DNA of 64,000 nt from positions 2,108,001 through 2,172,000 of the forward strand of contig NZ_CP073346.1 of the NCBI RefSeq assembly GCF_024397895.1, read 5' to 3'. Numbering within the stretch: position 1 is the stretch's first letter; each line of letters opens with the position of its first letter. The notes below the pieces were generated by a model. It did no database searches and was not told the DNA's origin. It was given only the letters and a program-made list of their open reading frames with translations. Positions 9,691 through 18,591 of the stretch are shown here, in pieces. Position numbers and translations under genes: made by a program. The stretch comes from Pseudomonas benzenivorans. GTDB taxonomy: Bacteria > Pseudomonadota > Gammaproteobacteria > Pseudomonadales > Pseudomonadaceae.

Positions 9691-9834
9691 TTAAAAACCT
9701 ATCGACAAAAACATAATTGCTCACCACTTGATCAAAATGACAGATACAGTCACGAAAGGAGCCTCGCCACGGGTGGTAGACCCGGGAGATAGGCGGAAGG
9801 CATTAGTCTATTTTCCGGCTCCTTGTGTCAGCTT

Positions 9835-9882
9835 CAGCAGTGCCGGATGGCTTCACTGCTGCGACTGCCCCGAGCGGGGGCA
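9835..9882. other. Pair of adjacent inverted repeats in the estA-hutH gap
   Basis: CAGCAGTG (9835-9842) and CACTGCTG (9854-9861) form a perfect 8-bp stem, followed at once by TGCCCC-GAGC-GGGGCA-like arms (9866-9882). The 531-bp gap 9605-10135 contains no convincing gene on either strand, so these are the only structures seen besides the estA upstream region and a hairpin after hutH. Confidence 0.35.
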
Positions 9883-10032
9883 CGCATGACCACCGGAGAA
9901 GCGGTCGTGAGGCGAGCTGCTGCAGGCCGACGGCCCATGCACTGGTCCAGCGCGGGTGGATACAACTTGATCCTCCGTCGCAGTGGCTGAGGACCTCGGC
10001 GAGCCTGAGCGCTCTGGGGCAGACCTTGAAAC

Positions 10033-10055
10033 GGGGCCGACGTGATGCCGGCCCC
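10033..10055 (-). terminator. Possible terminator after the hut operon
   Basis: GGGGCCG and CGGCCCC form a 7-bp GC stem with a 9-nt loop about 80 bp after the hutH stop; reading on the minus strand it is followed by only GTTTC. Weak T-run, so confidence is low. Confidence 0.35.
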
Positions 10056-10135
10056 GGTGGAATCACACGGCGCTGCGACTAACTGCCGATAATCGCTGCA
10101 CAAAGCCAAAGCGTGCCGGCGATAACGGGGCGCTG

Positions 10136-11710
10136 TCAGCCCAAGGCGCTCAGCTTCATGCTCAGCTCACCGCGCACAGCCTCTTCGCGCATCAGCCTGG
10201 CCGCACTGGCGATGTCCGGGGCCAGCCAGCGGTCCTGATCGAACGCCGGGACACGCTGGCGCAGCAACTGCCAGGCGTAGCCGGTGCCCGCACCGAAGCC
10301 TCGGTCCTTGATGAACTCGAACGCCTGGGCCGCCAACAGGTATTCGATGGCAAGAATCTGCGCGCAGTTTTCCAGCACTTTGTGCAGCTTCAGCGCGGCA
10401 TTGGTGCCCATGCTCAGGTGGTCCTCCTGCAGCGCGGAGGTGACGAAGTTGTCCACCACCGCCGGCTGCGCCAACTGACGATTCTCCGCGCACAGCGAAG
10501 CCGCCACGTACTGGACGATCATCATCCCGTTGTTCACCCCCGGCTGGCTGACCAGAAAGGCCGGAAGGCCGCTGATCAACGGGTTGACCAGGCGGTCCTG
10601 GCGGCGCTCGGAAATGCCGCCGATCTCGGTCATGGCGATGGCCATCAGGTCCGCGGCCATGGCCACCGACTGGCCATGGGGGTTGGCTTGCATGACCACC
10701 CGGTAGTCATCCGGCGTCCCCAGCACCAGCGGGTTGTCGTTCGCCGAGTTCAGTTCGATCTCGATCTGCCGCGCGGCATGCTGCAGCTGATCGCGGCAGG
10801 CGCCGTGCACCTGGGGAATGGAACGAATGCTCAGGGCATCCTGGGTACGTATGCCGCGGTTGCCCGCCACCACCTCACTGCCGGCCAGCAGCGCGCGCAG
10901 GTTGGCGCCCACCGTCTGCATGCCGGCATGGGGCTTGAGCGCGAGGATCTCCGGGTCATAGGCATCGATCTGCCCGCCAAGGGCCTCGAAGCTCATGGCG
11001 CCCACCACGTCGGCCCAACCCACCAGGCGCGTCGCGTCATCCAGCGCCAGGCAGCTCAGCCCGGTCATGCAGGGAGGACCGTTGACCAGGCTGAGCCCAT
11101 CCTTGGCGCCCAGCCGAACCGGCGCCAGCCCCTCGGCTTCCAGGGCCTGGCTGGCTGGCACGACCTGTCCCTTGTAGGTCACCTCGCCGATGCCGAGCAG
11201 GCTGATGCCAATGTGGGCCATGTGGGTCAGGTAGCCCACCGATCCCTGGGCAGGCACCAGCGGGGTGATGCCGCGATTGAGCAGGTCCAGCAAGCCCTGG
11301 ACCAGGTGTCGCTGCAGGCCGGACTTGCCCTGGCTGAAGTTGCTGATGGCGGCGCAGATGATCGCCCGGGTCTGCTCCTCGGTGAGGGGCGCACCGACGC
11401 CGCAGGCATGACTGACCAGGGTGTTGTAGGAGAGCGCGGCCAGCTGTTCGCCCTGCAGGGTCACATTGCACAGTGCGCCGAGACCGGTGTTGACGCCGTA
11501 GGCGCGCTCGCCACTGGCGACGATGCGCTCGACGATCGCGCGCGCGTTGTCGATACGCGCCCAGGCCTGCTCGGACAGTTCCAGCGGCGCCCGACGGCGC
11601 GCCACGGCGACCACATCCTGCCAGCGCAGCGGGGCATCACCAATGACGACCTGTTCAACTGTCGACGGAGCGCTGCTTGCTTGCGAACCAATGGATTCAA
11701 CTGACGACAT
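10136..11710 (-). CDS. hutH: HAL/PAL-family ammonia-lyase paralogue lacking the MIO triad
   Basis: A 524-residue member of the aromatic amino acid lyase family and last gene of the hut operon. Normal histidase deaminates histidine using an MIO group made from Ala-Ser-Gly. Using P. putida HAL numbering, this protein keeps equivalents of Tyr53 (Tyr71), His83 (His101), Asn195 (Asn210), Gln277 (Gln290), Arg283 (Arg296) and Glu414 (Glu429). But GSVG-ASGDLAPLAH is replaced by [11 protein letters not shown] (156-166), a three-residue deletion removing the triad. Tyr280 is Leu293 and Phe329 is Pro344. It therefore cannot form MIO and is unlikely to be a classical histidase. P. fluorescens SBW25 is reported to carry two hutH copies, one non-functional; this may be that paralogue. 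Overlaps hutV by 14 bp. Confidence 0.85.
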   Translation of the reverse strand: MSSVESIGSQASSAPSTVEQVVIGDAPLRWQDVVAVARRRAPLELSEQAWARIDNARAIVERIVASGERAYGVNTGLGALCNVTLQGEQLAALSYNTLVSHACGVGAPLTEEQTRAIICAAISNFSQGKSGLQRHLVQGLLDLLNRGITPLVPAQGSVGYLTHMAHIGISLLGIGEVTYKGQVVPASQALEAEGLAPVRLGAKDGLSLVNGPPCMTGLSCLALDDATRLVGWADVVGAMSFEALGGQIDAYDPEILALKPHAGMQTVGANLRALLAGSEVVAGNRGIRTQDALSIRSIPQVHGACRDQLQHAARQIEIELNSANDNPLVLGTPDDYRVVMQANPHGQSVAMAADLMAIAMTEIGGISERRQDRLVNPLISGLPAFLVSQPGVNNGMMIVQYVAASLCAENRQLAQPAVVDNFVTSALQEDHLSMGTNAALKLHKVLENCAQILAIEYLLAAQAFEFIKDRGFGAGTGYAWQLLRQRVPAFDQDRWLAPDIASAARLMREEAVRGELSMKLSALG

Positions 11711-12539
11711 CTAGGAGGTTTCCTTCAAGGGTGGCCACATGGCGCTGGACGAAACGGTCGACGTATTCGTCGGCGGGTTGATAGAGGATTTCCCGGGGGG
11801 TACCCACTTGAATCAGGCGGCCATCTTTAAGGATGGCGATGCGGTTGCCGATGCGTACCGCTTCGTCGAGGTCGTGGGTGATGAAAACGATGGTCTTGCG
11901 CAGACCTTTCTGCAGCTCCAGCAACTGATCCTGCATCTCCGCGCGAATCAGCGGGTCGAGGGCGCTGAAGGCCTCATCCATGAGGATGATGTCGGTGTCC
12001 GAGGCGAGTGCCCGGGCCAGGCCGACCCGCTGGCGCATGCCACCGGAGAGCTGATGGGGATAGGACTTCTCGTAGCCTTTGAGGCCGACCATGGTGATCC
12101 AGTGCTGCGCCCGCTCGACGCAGCGGGCCTTGCCCTCGCCACGCACCTTGAGACCGTAGGCGACGTTGTCCAGCACGGTCTTGTGCGGCAGCAGGCCGAA
12201 GCTCTGGAACACCATGCTGATCTTGCTGCGGCGAAACTGCCGCAATGCCTGCCTGTCGTAGCGCAGGATGTCCTCGCCATCGACCAGTATCTCGCCGCTG
12301 GTCGGGTCGATCAGGCGGTTGAAATGGCGCACCAGGGTCGACTTGCCCGAGCCGGACAGGCCCATGATGACGAAGATCTCGCCCGGCTCGATGGACAGGG
12401 ACAGGTCGTTCACCCCGACCACGCAGCTGGTCTTCGCCAGCACCTGGTCCTTGCTCTTGCCTTCGCGGATCAGCGCCAGGGCCTCATCGGCCCGCGAACC
12501 GAAGATCTTGAAGACGTTCTTGACCACTATCTTGCTCAT
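11697..12539 (-). CDS. hutV: ABC transporter ATPase, glycine betaine/histidine type (HutV-like)
   Basis: Cytoplasmic ATPase of a ProV/OpuAA-type importer. The 280-residue protein has Walker A GLSGSGKS (about 60-67), Q-loop [13 protein letters not shown], signature LSGGMRQR (about 164-171), Walker [13 protein letters not shown] (about 185-196) and switch His in ITHDLDEA. It lacks the C-terminal CBS pair of osmoregulated ProV, consistent with a nutrient transporter. It overlaps hutW by 4 bp and the HAL-family gene by 14 bp. Position in a hut operon suggests histidine uptake, as for HutXWV of rhizobia and P. fluorescens. Confidence 0.88.
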   Translation of the reverse strand: MSKIVVKNVFKIFGSRADEALALIREGKSKDQVLAKTSCVVGVNDLSLSIEPGEIFVIMGLSGSGKSTLVRHFNRLIDPTSGEILVDGEDILRYDRQALRQFRRSKISMVFQSFGLLPHKTVLDNVAYGLKVRGEGKARCVERAQHWITMVGLKGYEKSYPHQLSGGMRQRVGLARALASDTDIILMDEAFSALDPLIRAEMQDQLLELQKGLRKTIVFITHDLDEAVRIGNRIAILKDGRLIQVGTPREILYQPADEYVDRFVQRHVATLEGNLLDVVS

Positions 12540-13387
12540 TGGCTGACCTCGTGCCGCGAGCGCCCGTAGGCCTGGGTGATGCGGTCGATGACCACGGCGA
12601 GGATGACGATCGCCAGGCCGGCTTCCAGGCCCTTGCCGACGTTCAGGGTCTGGATGCCGACCAGAACGTCTTCACCCAGGCCGCGGGCACCGATCATCGA
12701 GGCGATCACCACCATCGACAGGGCCATCATGGTGGTCTGGTTGAGCCCCGCCATGATGCTTGGCAGCGCCAGGGGCAGCTGCACGCCGAACAGCTGCTGC
12801 CAGCGACTGGCGCCGAAGGCGTTGACCGCTTCCATGACCTCGCGATCGACCTGGCGGATCCCCAGGTCGGTGAGCCGGATCAGTGGCGGTGCGGCATAGA
12901 TCACGGTGGCGAAGATGGCCGGCACCTTGCCCAGGCCGAACAGCATCAGCACCGGGATCAGGTACACGAAGCTGGGCATGGTCTGCATGATGTCGAGCAG
13001 CGGCATCAGCAGGGTCCGCAGCCGATCGCTGCGGGCCGAAAGAATCCCCAGGGGTATGCCGATCAACACCGCGATCAGCGTCGCCACCAGCATCAGCGCC
13101 AGGGTCTGCATCAGCTTGTCCCACAGCCCCACTGCGCCAACCAGAAACAGCAGGCCGACGATGACCACCGTCGGCAGCGCCCGCCGGGTCGCATGCCAGG
13201 CGATGGCGGCGAAGATGCCGAGCATCAGCCACCAGGGCGTTGCGCGCAGGTAGCCCTCGAGGTTGACGATGACCCACAGCACGGAGTCCGAGATCTGCCG
13301 GAACACATCGCCGTAATTGACCACCAAGGCGTCGACCCAGTCATTGACCAGGTTGGCGATGGAGAATGTAAATTGCTCGGGAAACAT
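12536..13387 (-). CDS. hutW: ABC transporter permease, glycine betaine/histidine type (HutW-like)
   Basis: Inner-membrane permease of the same importer, ProW/OpuAB family, 283 residues with about six membrane helices. The EAA-type loop is visible as [26 protein letters not shown]. The N-terminus [15 protein letters not shown] is an amphipathic leader typical of the family. Its stop overlaps the hutV start (ATGA). An 83-bp gap with a strong hairpin separates it from hutX. Confidence 0.9.
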   Translation of the reverse strand: MFPEQFTFSIANLVNDWVDALVVNYGDVFRQISDSVLWVIVNLEGYLRATPWWLMLGIFAAIAWHATRRALPTVVIVGLLFLVGAVGLWDKLMQTLALMLVATLIAVLIGIPLGILSARSDRLRTLLMPLLDIMQTMPSFVYLIPVLMLFGLGKVPAIFATVIYAAPPLIRLTDLGIRQVDREVMEAVNAFGASRWQQLFGVQLPLALPSIMAGLNQTTMMALSMVVIASMIGARGLGEDVLVGIQTLNVGKGLEAGLAIVILAVVIDRITQAYGRSRHEVSQ

Positions 13388-13433
13388 AGAGTGCTCTCGG
13401 TCGACTGGCCGGGGAGGCCGCTCATCACAGCCG

Positions 13434-13460
13434 CCGGGAGGGCCGCCCAGGCCCTCCCGG
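13434..13460 (-). other. Intercistronic 11-bp hairpin between hutX and hutW
   Basis: CCGGGAGGGCC and GGCCCTCCCGG form a perfect 11-bp stem with a 5-nt loop, with no T-run. Such hairpins after a binding-protein gene commonly protect its mRNA 3' end or attenuate downstream expression, giving more receptor than membrane subunits. Confidence 0.6.
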
Positions 13461-13470
13461 ACTCAGCTTG

Positions 13471-14439
13471 CTACAGGCTCGCTTCGATCTTTCTCGCCGC
13501 GTCCTCACTCACCCAGCGGTGCCAGATCCCCGGGTTTTCCTTGAGGAAGGCCTTGGCCAGCACCGGCGACTCGATCCGGTCCTTGGCCATGCGCCCGAGG
13601 TTCTGGTTGAGCACGTCGATCGGCACGTTCACCTGCTCGAGCACGGCGACCAGTTCCGGCGCCTGCTCATGGAACTCCTTGGACAGGCCAATCTGGATGG
13701 AGATGCTGTTCGCGTGACCCGGCTCGTCCTCCAGCTTGACCAGATCGACCTGGCCCATCAGCGGAGTCGGCGACCAGTAGTAGAACAGGATCGGCTCGCC
13801 ACGCTTGTAGCTGGACAGCACCGCGGCATCCAGTGCCGGACCGGTGCCAGGGCGGAAGTTGGTGAACTTCTCTTCCAGGCCCGAATCCTTCAGCTTCTTG
13901 CTGTTCTCCTGCTCGCAGCTCCAACCGGCCGGGCAGTTGTAGAAGCGGCCCTTGGCCGGCTCCTCGGGATCGCGGAACACCTCGGTGTACAGGGCCAGAT
14001 CGGCAACCTTCTTGAGATTCGGGGTCTTGGCTTCCAGCTTGCGGTTGGCATCGCCCTCCACCAGATAACGCGGCACGTACCAGCCCTCGTCAGCGCCGAC
14101 GATAGGCGCGCCGACACCGACCACCTTGCCCGCCGCCGCCGCCTTGTTCCACACATCGCTGCGCCCCACCCATTCCTCGGCGAACACTTGGATGTCGTTG
14201 GTGCTCAGGGCCTGTTCCATGGTGATGGAGTTGCCCGGCAGGCTGTCGGTTTTGCAGCCGTAGCCTTCCTTGAGCACGATCTGGATGACATCGGTGAGCA
14301 GCATGCCGCTCTCCCAGTTGAGCCCGGCAAACTTCACCGGCTTGCCGGACTCGCACCAGCCGGCGGCCTGCGCGGAAACCGAACCGGCCAACAGGCCCAG
14401 AGACAGCAAGGTGTTCAGCAGCTTCTTGTTGCTTTTCAT
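13471..14439 (-). CDS. hutX: Periplasmic substrate-binding protein, glycine betaine/histidine type (HutX-like)
   Basis: OpuAC/ProX-type receptor for the HutXWV importer. The 322-residue protein has a signal peptide (about residues 1-26, SVSAQA then A) and family blocks FAGLNWESGM, GYGCKTDSLPGN, EEWVGRSDVW and FYYWSPTPLMGQVDL, the last containing aromatic residues that usually form the ligand cage. Histidine is the likely ligand from context; betaine-type ligands cannot be excluded. hutU ends 41 bp upstream, so receptor and urocanase share a transcript. Confidence 0.88.
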   Translation of the reverse strand: MKSNKKLLNTLLSLGLLAGSVSAQAAGWCESGKPVKFAGLNWESGMLLTDVIQIVLKEGYGCKTDSLPGNSITMEQALSTNDIQVFAEEWVGRSDVWNKAAAAGKVVGVGAPIVGADEGWYVPRYLVEGDANRKLEAKTPNLKKVADLALYTEVFRDPEEPAKGRFYNCPAGWSCEQENSKKLKDSGLEEKFTNFRPGTGPALDAAVLSSYKRGEPILFYYWSPTPLMGQVDLVKLEDEPGHANSISIQIGLSKEFHEQAPELVAVLEQVNVPIDVLNQNLGRMAKDRIESPVLAKAFLKENPGIWHRWVSEDAARKIEASL

Positions 14440-14480
14440 CGCGTCACTCCTAATGCATGGATGTTAACGGTGGTGCAGGT

Positions 14481-16145
14481 TCAAGCCCCGAGCATGGGCA
14501 GATTGAGCCCCTGCTCGCGGGCGCAGTCGATGGCGATCGGATAGCCGGCGTCGGCATGTCGCATTACGCCGCTTGCCGGGTCGTTGTGCAGCACCCGGGC
14601 GATGCGCTCGGCGGCCTCGTCAGTGCCGTCGCAGACGATCACCATCCCGGCGTGCTGGGAGAAGCCCATGCCGACGCCGCCGCCGTGGTGCAGCGAGACC
14701 CAGGTGGCGCCGCTGGCGGTATTGAGCAGGGCGTTGAGCAGCGGCCAGTCGGACACGGCGTCGGAGCCGTCCTGCATGGCTTCGGTCTCGCGGTTGGGGC
14801 TGGCCACCGAGCCGGAGTCCAGGTGGTCGCGACCGATCACCACCGGCGCGGAGAGTTCGCCGCTGCGGACCATCTCGTTGAACGCCAGGCCGAGCTTGGC
14901 GCGCTGGCCCAGGCCGACCCAGCAGATTCGCGCCGGCAGGCCCTGGAAGGCGATGCGCTCGCGGGCCATGTCCAGCCAGTGGTGCAGGTGGGCGTCGTCG
15001 GCGATCAGCTCCTTGACCTTGGCGTCGGTCTTGTAGATGTCCTCGGGGTCGCCGGACAGCGCGGCCCAGCGGAACGGGCCGACGCCGCGGCAGAACAGCG
15101 GACGGATATAGGCCGGGACGAAGCCGGGGAAGTCGAAAGCGTGCTCGACGCCCTCCTCCAGCGCCATCTGGCGGATGTTGTTGCCGTAGTCGAAGGTCGG
15201 CACGCCCTGCTTCTGCAAGTCGAGCATGGCCTGCACGTGCACGGCCATGGACTGCTTGGCGGCCTTGACCACCGCCGCCGGCTCGCGCTGGGCGCGCTCG
15301 CGGTACTGCTCCCAGCTCCAGCCGATGGGCAGGTAGCCGTTGAGCGGGTCGTGGGCGCTGGTCTGGTCGGTGACCATGTCCGGGCGCACACCGCGCTTGA
15401 CCAGCTCAGGGAGGAGCTCGGCGGCGTTGCCGTGCAGGGCAATGGAGATGGCCTGGCCTTCGGCGCAGTACTTGTCGATGCGCGCCAGGGCGTCGTCCAG
15501 GTCCTGGGCCTGCTCGTCGACGTAGCGGGTCTTCAGGCGGAAGTCGATGCGGCTCTGCTGGCATTCGATGGTGAGCGAAGTCGCGCCGGCCAGGGTGGCG
15601 GCCAGGGGCTGGGCGCCGCCCATGCCGCCGAGGCCGGCGGTCAGCACCCACTTGCCCTTGAGGTCGCCGCCGTAGTGCTGGCGGCCGGCCTCGACGAAGG
15701 TCTCGTAGGTGCCCTGGACGATGCCCTGGCTGCCGATGTAGATCCAGCTGCCGGCGGTCATCTGGCCGTACATCGCCAGGCCCTTCGCGTCCAGCTCGTT
15801 GAAGTGTTCCCAGGTGGCCCAGTGCGGCACCAGGTTGGAATTGGCGATCAGCACCCGCGGCGCGTTGCTGTGGGTCTTGAACACGCCGACCGGCTTGCCC
15901 GACTGCACCAGCAGGGTCTCGTCGTCGTTGAGCTGCTTCAGCGACTCGACGATGGCATCGAAGCACTCCCAGTTGCGCGCGGCCCGGCCGATGCCGCCGT
16001 AGACCACCAGTTCCTTGGGGTTCTCCGCCACGTCCGGGTCGAGGTTGTTCATCAGCATGCGCAGCGGCGCCTCGGTCAGCCAGCTCTTGGCGTTCAGCTG
16101 GGTGCCGCGCGGGGCGCGGATTTCGGTGTCACGGAATTGGCTCAT
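14481..16145 (-). CDS. hutU: Urocanate hydratase (urocanase)
   Basis: Converts urocanate to imidazolone propionate in histidine catabolism, using tightly bound NAD+. The 554-residue protein has normal length and the hallmark blocks [31 protein letters not shown], the Rossmann-like [14 protein letters not shown] and the C-terminal [16 protein letters not shown]. It is the promoter-proximal gene of the operon hutU-X-W-V-H and is preceded by a sigma54-type promoter and a HutC-type operator. No ordinary hutH lies between hutU and the transporter, unlike P. aeruginosa. Confidence 0.97.
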   Translation of the reverse strand: MSQFRDTEIRAPRGTQLNAKSWLTEAPLRMLMNNLDPDVAENPKELVVYGGIGRAARNWECFDAIVESLKQLNDDETLLVQSGKPVGVFKTHSNAPRVLIANSNLVPHWATWEHFNELDAKGLAMYGQMTAGSWIYIGSQGIVQGTYETFVEAGRQHYGGDLKGKWVLTAGLGGMGGAQPLAATLAGATSLTIECQQSRIDFRLKTRYVDEQAQDLDDALARIDKYCAEGQAISIALHGNAAELLPELVKRGVRPDMVTDQTSAHDPLNGYLPIGWSWEQYRERAQREPAAVVKAAKQSMAVHVQAMLDLQKQGVPTFDYGNNIRQMALEEGVEHAFDFPGFVPAYIRPLFCRGVGPFRWAALSGDPEDIYKTDAKVKELIADDAHLHHWLDMARERIAFQGLPARICWVGLGQRAKLGLAFNEMVRSGELSAPVVIGRDHLDSGSVASPNRETEAMQDGSDAVSDWPLLNALLNTASGATWVSLHHGGGVGMGFSQHAGMVIVCDGTDEAAERIARVLHNDPASGVMRHADAGYPIAIDCAREQGLNLPMLGA

Positions 16146-16271
16146 TGCTGATTTCTCGAAAAGAATCCTAACGCTGGCATGGCTAGATCGTGCTTGCAGG
16201 CACTCAAACTCTAGGCACTTTCCCCGGCAGCAAGGCCGCGGCGGCGACGTACCGAGCCAGACACCCCTTTA

Positions 16272-16285
16272 CTTGTACACACAAG
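16272..16285. promoter_or_regulatory. HutC-type operator upstream of hutU
   Basis: CTTGTACACACAAG matches the Pseudomonas hut operator dyad CTTGTATGTACAAG at 12 of 14 positions. It lies where the start site of the adjacent sigma54 element would fall, so bound HutC would block initiation; urocanate is the known inducer of HutC. Confidence 0.75.
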
Positions 16286-16289
16286 CATA

Positions 16290-16305
16290 TGCAAGCAAGG
16301 GGCCA
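16290..16305 (-). promoter_or_regulatory. Sigma54 promoter of the hutU operon
   Basis: On the minus strand the sequence is TGGCCCCTTGCTTGCA, matching TGGCAC-N5-TTGCA with the invariant GG and GC ten bases apart. The predicted start, about 12 nt on, falls inside the HutC site. Fits nitrogen/carbon control through NtrC or CbrB known for Pseudomonas hut operons. The rest of the 346-bp gap has no credible gene; half-sites TGTTACC (16417-16423) and GGTAACA (16478-16484) face each other upstream. Confidence 0.7.
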
Positions 16306-16491
16306 ACACATGACTGACATTGGCAAGCTCATCGCCAAATCGCCGAAGGGCTCGAATACTCTAGGAAATGTGACCGGTCAGTCCCGCCAGATCGATACGG
16401 GCAACCCAGGCACGCCTGTTACCCGAGCGGCGCGGCGCGCAGATAGGGAGCAATGCGAGCACCAAGATGGGGCCCGCGGTAACAAGGCTAC

Positions 16492-17505
16492 TCAGTTCAG
16501 GGCCGCGTCGATCCGCGCCGCGACCTCGGCCGGGACCCAGGTCGACCAGATATCCCGGTGCTCGCGGTAGAACTGCCGACTGACGTCCTCGGCCTCGCTG
16601 TGCTGCTCGGACATCCCGGCGAGGATGGCGTTGAACAGCGGCAGGGGAATCTGCACCTTGTCGAATACCTTGACCAGCTCGGGGGCGCTGGCATGGAAGT
16701 CGCGGGAGACGCCGATGGAGATCTTCGCCGGCAGCGAGCGGCTGCCGACGGGGTTGGGATGATTGCCGTCGATCAGGGTTGCCCAGGCCTTGGGGTCGAA
16801 CGGCGGCTCCTCCAGCTGCACCAGGTCGTAACGCCCCATCAGCGGCGTTGGCGACCAGTAGTAGAAGAGGATCGGCTCCTGCCGGCGGATCGCCGAGCTG
16901 ATCGCCGCGTCCAGTGCCGGCCCGGCGCCGGTGCGGAAGTTCACGTAGCTGTCCGTCAACCCGTAGGCCTTGAGCTTCTGCGAGTTGACCACGGCACAAG
17001 TCCAGCCGCTCGGGCAGTTGTAGAAGCGCCCCTTGTCCGGCTCCTCGGGGTCGCGGAACAGCGCCTTGTAGCGCGGCAGGTCACTCACCGACTTGAGCCC
17101 GGCCGCCGGAGCATCGCCCCCCTTGACCAGATACTCGGGCACCCACCAGCCCTCGGTCGCCCCCTGTACCGGCTCGCCGACGGCGAACACCTCGCCGGCC
17201 TCCTCGGCCTTGCGCCAGATCTCGCTGCGCCCGGCCCATTGCTCGGCGATCACCTGCACATCGTTCTGCTTAAGTGCGTTCTCCATGGTCAGGGTGTTGC
17301 CCGGCAACGCGTCGGTCTGACAGCCATAGCCCTTCTCCAGCAGATCGCGCAGCACCTGGGTGGCGAACATGCCGCTTTCCCAGTTGAGCCCGGCGAACAC
17401 CACGGTGCTCGGATAGGGGCAGGGGGCCGGCGCGGCCAGTGCAGGGGCGCAAGCCAGCACCCCCACCAGGGTCAGCACAGCGAATACAGGACGAAGCAGC
17501 GGCAT
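16492..17505 (-). CDS. Second HutX-like periplasmic binding protein
   Basis: A 337-residue OpuAC/ProX-type receptor with a signal peptide (about residues 1-24, PALA-A). It shares with hutX the blocks FAGLNWESGM, GYGCQTDALPGN, WAGRSEIW, RFYNCPSGWTC and FYYWSPTPLMGRYDL, so it is a paralogue. It is encoded upstream of hutU on the same strand but is separated by 346 bp containing the hutU promoter, and has no permease or ATPase of its own. It may feed the HutWV membrane complex with a second ligand; that is inference. Confidence 0.85.
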   Translation of the reverse strand: MPLLRPVFAVLTLVGVLACAPALAAPAPCPYPSTVVFAGLNWESGMFATQVLRDLLEKGYGCQTDALPGNTLTMENALKQNDVQVIAEQWAGRSEIWRKAEEAGEVFAVGEPVQGATEGWWVPEYLVKGGDAPAAGLKSVSDLPRYKALFRDPEEPDKGRFYNCPSGWTCAVVNSQKLKAYGLTDSYVNFRTGAGPALDAAISSAIRRQEPILFYYWSPTPLMGRYDLVQLEEPPFDPKAWATLIDGNHPNPVGSRSLPAKISIGVSRDFHASAPELVKVFDKVQIPLPLFNAILAGMSEQHSEAEDVSRQFYREHRDIWSTWVPAEVAARIDAALN

Positions 17506-17701
17506 GGCAATCTCCCGGTCAACCGCAAGGGGATGTCGCCTCTGCCCTGGCTGAGAGCCAGCGGCAGACGACTACCAAGGGTTTAGACCCGGGCGGCAGA
17601 TTTGCCCAGTTTTTCCGCGATCTGGCGGACGCCGAGCAGCCGCGAGCTCGGCGCGAAGCGGCCCAACGACCCGTTGCGGTGCGAATGGCTCCGCTGGGCG
17701 G

Positions 17702-18259
17702 CTAGGGCTTGATCTCGCCGTCCGCCGTCCGCCAGATCAGGGCCTCGGTGTCATAGCCCTGCTCGCGCGCCACCTGTAGCAGATTGTCGCGCAGCGCCGG
17801 ATCGACTTGCGGGCTGCGCGCCAGCAGCCACAGGTAGTCGCGATCGGGATGGCCGACCAGGGCGCTCTGGTAGTCGTCGTCGAGATAGAGTAGCCAGTAC
17901 TCGCCTTGCGCCACGCCGGGCAGCAGGCGGCTGAACCAGTTGTCGAAACGCACCCACAGCTTGTCGGTCTCGCCCGCCACCTGCGGCACGGCCACGCCTT
18001 CGACCTGCTGCCACTCGCCCTCCCGGGTACGGCAGCGGTTGACCACCGCCAGGCTGCCGTCGGCCTGCAGGGCATAATGCGCCTCGGACTGGGCGCAGTT
18101 GCGCTGGAAGAACATGGGCAGGCGTGCCCACTCGTACCAGGTGCCCTGGTAGCGCTGCAGATCGACGGCGTCGACGGTCTGCGGCGGCACCGGCCCGGTG
18201 CCGGAGTTGACGCAGCCTGCCAGCAGCGCCGCCATCATCACACTCAACACGCCACGCAT
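17702..18259 (-). CDS. blc: Outer membrane lipoprotein Blc, lipocalin family
   Basis: Bacterial lipocalin, an outer-membrane lipoprotein binding lysolipids or fatty acids. The 185-residue protein has a lipobox LLAGC with Cys16, the lipocalin GxW motif in YQGTWYEWARLP, and the downstream blocks FVRF-like LWVRFDNWFSRLLPG, YWLLYLDDDYQSALVGHPDRDYLW in three strands and LARSPQ. It lies 10 bp after the small lipoprotein gene at 18270 and is probably co-transcribed with it. Confidence 0.9.
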   Translation of the reverse strand: MRGVLSVMMAALLAGCVNSGTGPVPPQTVDAVDLQRYQGTWYEWARLPMFFQRNCAQSEAHYALQADGSLAVVNRCRTREGEWQQVEGVAVPQVAGETDKLWVRFDNWFSRLLPGVAQGEYWLLYLDDDYQSALVGHPDRDYLWLLARSPQVDPALRDNLLQVAREQGYDTEALIWRTADGEIKP

Positions 18260-18269
18260 CCTGACCTCC

Positions 18270-18524
18270 TTACTTGAGTCCCTTGCCGGAGAACATCAGC
18301 ACCTGATCGCCGGCGAACTGCACGCTGATGAAGCTCTGCTCGTCGCCCCAGGTGCAGCTGGTGATGCCCAGGGCGCCGGCGCATTCGCTGGGCGCACCGA
18401 GCAGCTGCTCGACCTCGGGCTTGCTCATGCCGGCCTGCAGTTTCGAGTAGTTGGCCTGGTTGACCTTGTTGCAGGCGACCAGCAGCACAGAAGCTGCGAT
18501 CAGGGCGAGGGCGCGAAACGACAT
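18270..18524 (-). CDS. Small SmpA/OmlA-like lipoprotein
   Basis: An 84-residue predicted lipoprotein: MSFRALALIAASVLLVAC is a signal peptide with the lipid-attachment Cys at residue 18. The mature domain, YSKLQAGMSKPEVEQLLGAP followed by short beta strands, is the compact BLIP/SmpA-like fold often found in small envelope lipoproteins. A TSCTWGDEQSFISVQFAGD segment follows. Specific function is unknown. The ATG at 18524 is used. It sits between the DUF924 gene and blc on the same strand. Confidence 0.8.
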   Translation of the reverse strand: MSFRALALIAASVLLVACNKVNQANYSKLQAGMSKPEVEQLLGAPSECAGALGITSCTWGDEQSFISVQFAGDQVLMFSGKGLK

Positions 18525-18591
18525 GCAGGGACTCCGCTGGATAAAGGTTCGAGCCCGCCTGATGCAGGCCCGCGATACGCTCGGTTGGACG

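Noticed and set aside
9803..10109. Several 85-90 codon frames on both strands between estA and hutH
   Set aside because: Mutually overlapping, no ribosome sites, Arg/Pro/Ser-rich composition typical of GC-rich non-coding frames, no family resemblance.
16311..16570. Short plus-strand frame starting ATGACTGACATTGGC upstream of hutU
   Set aside because: No ribosome-binding site, runs antisense into the second receptor gene, and the composition after about 30 codons is typical of a shadow frame. The region is better explained as promoter and enhancer DNA.
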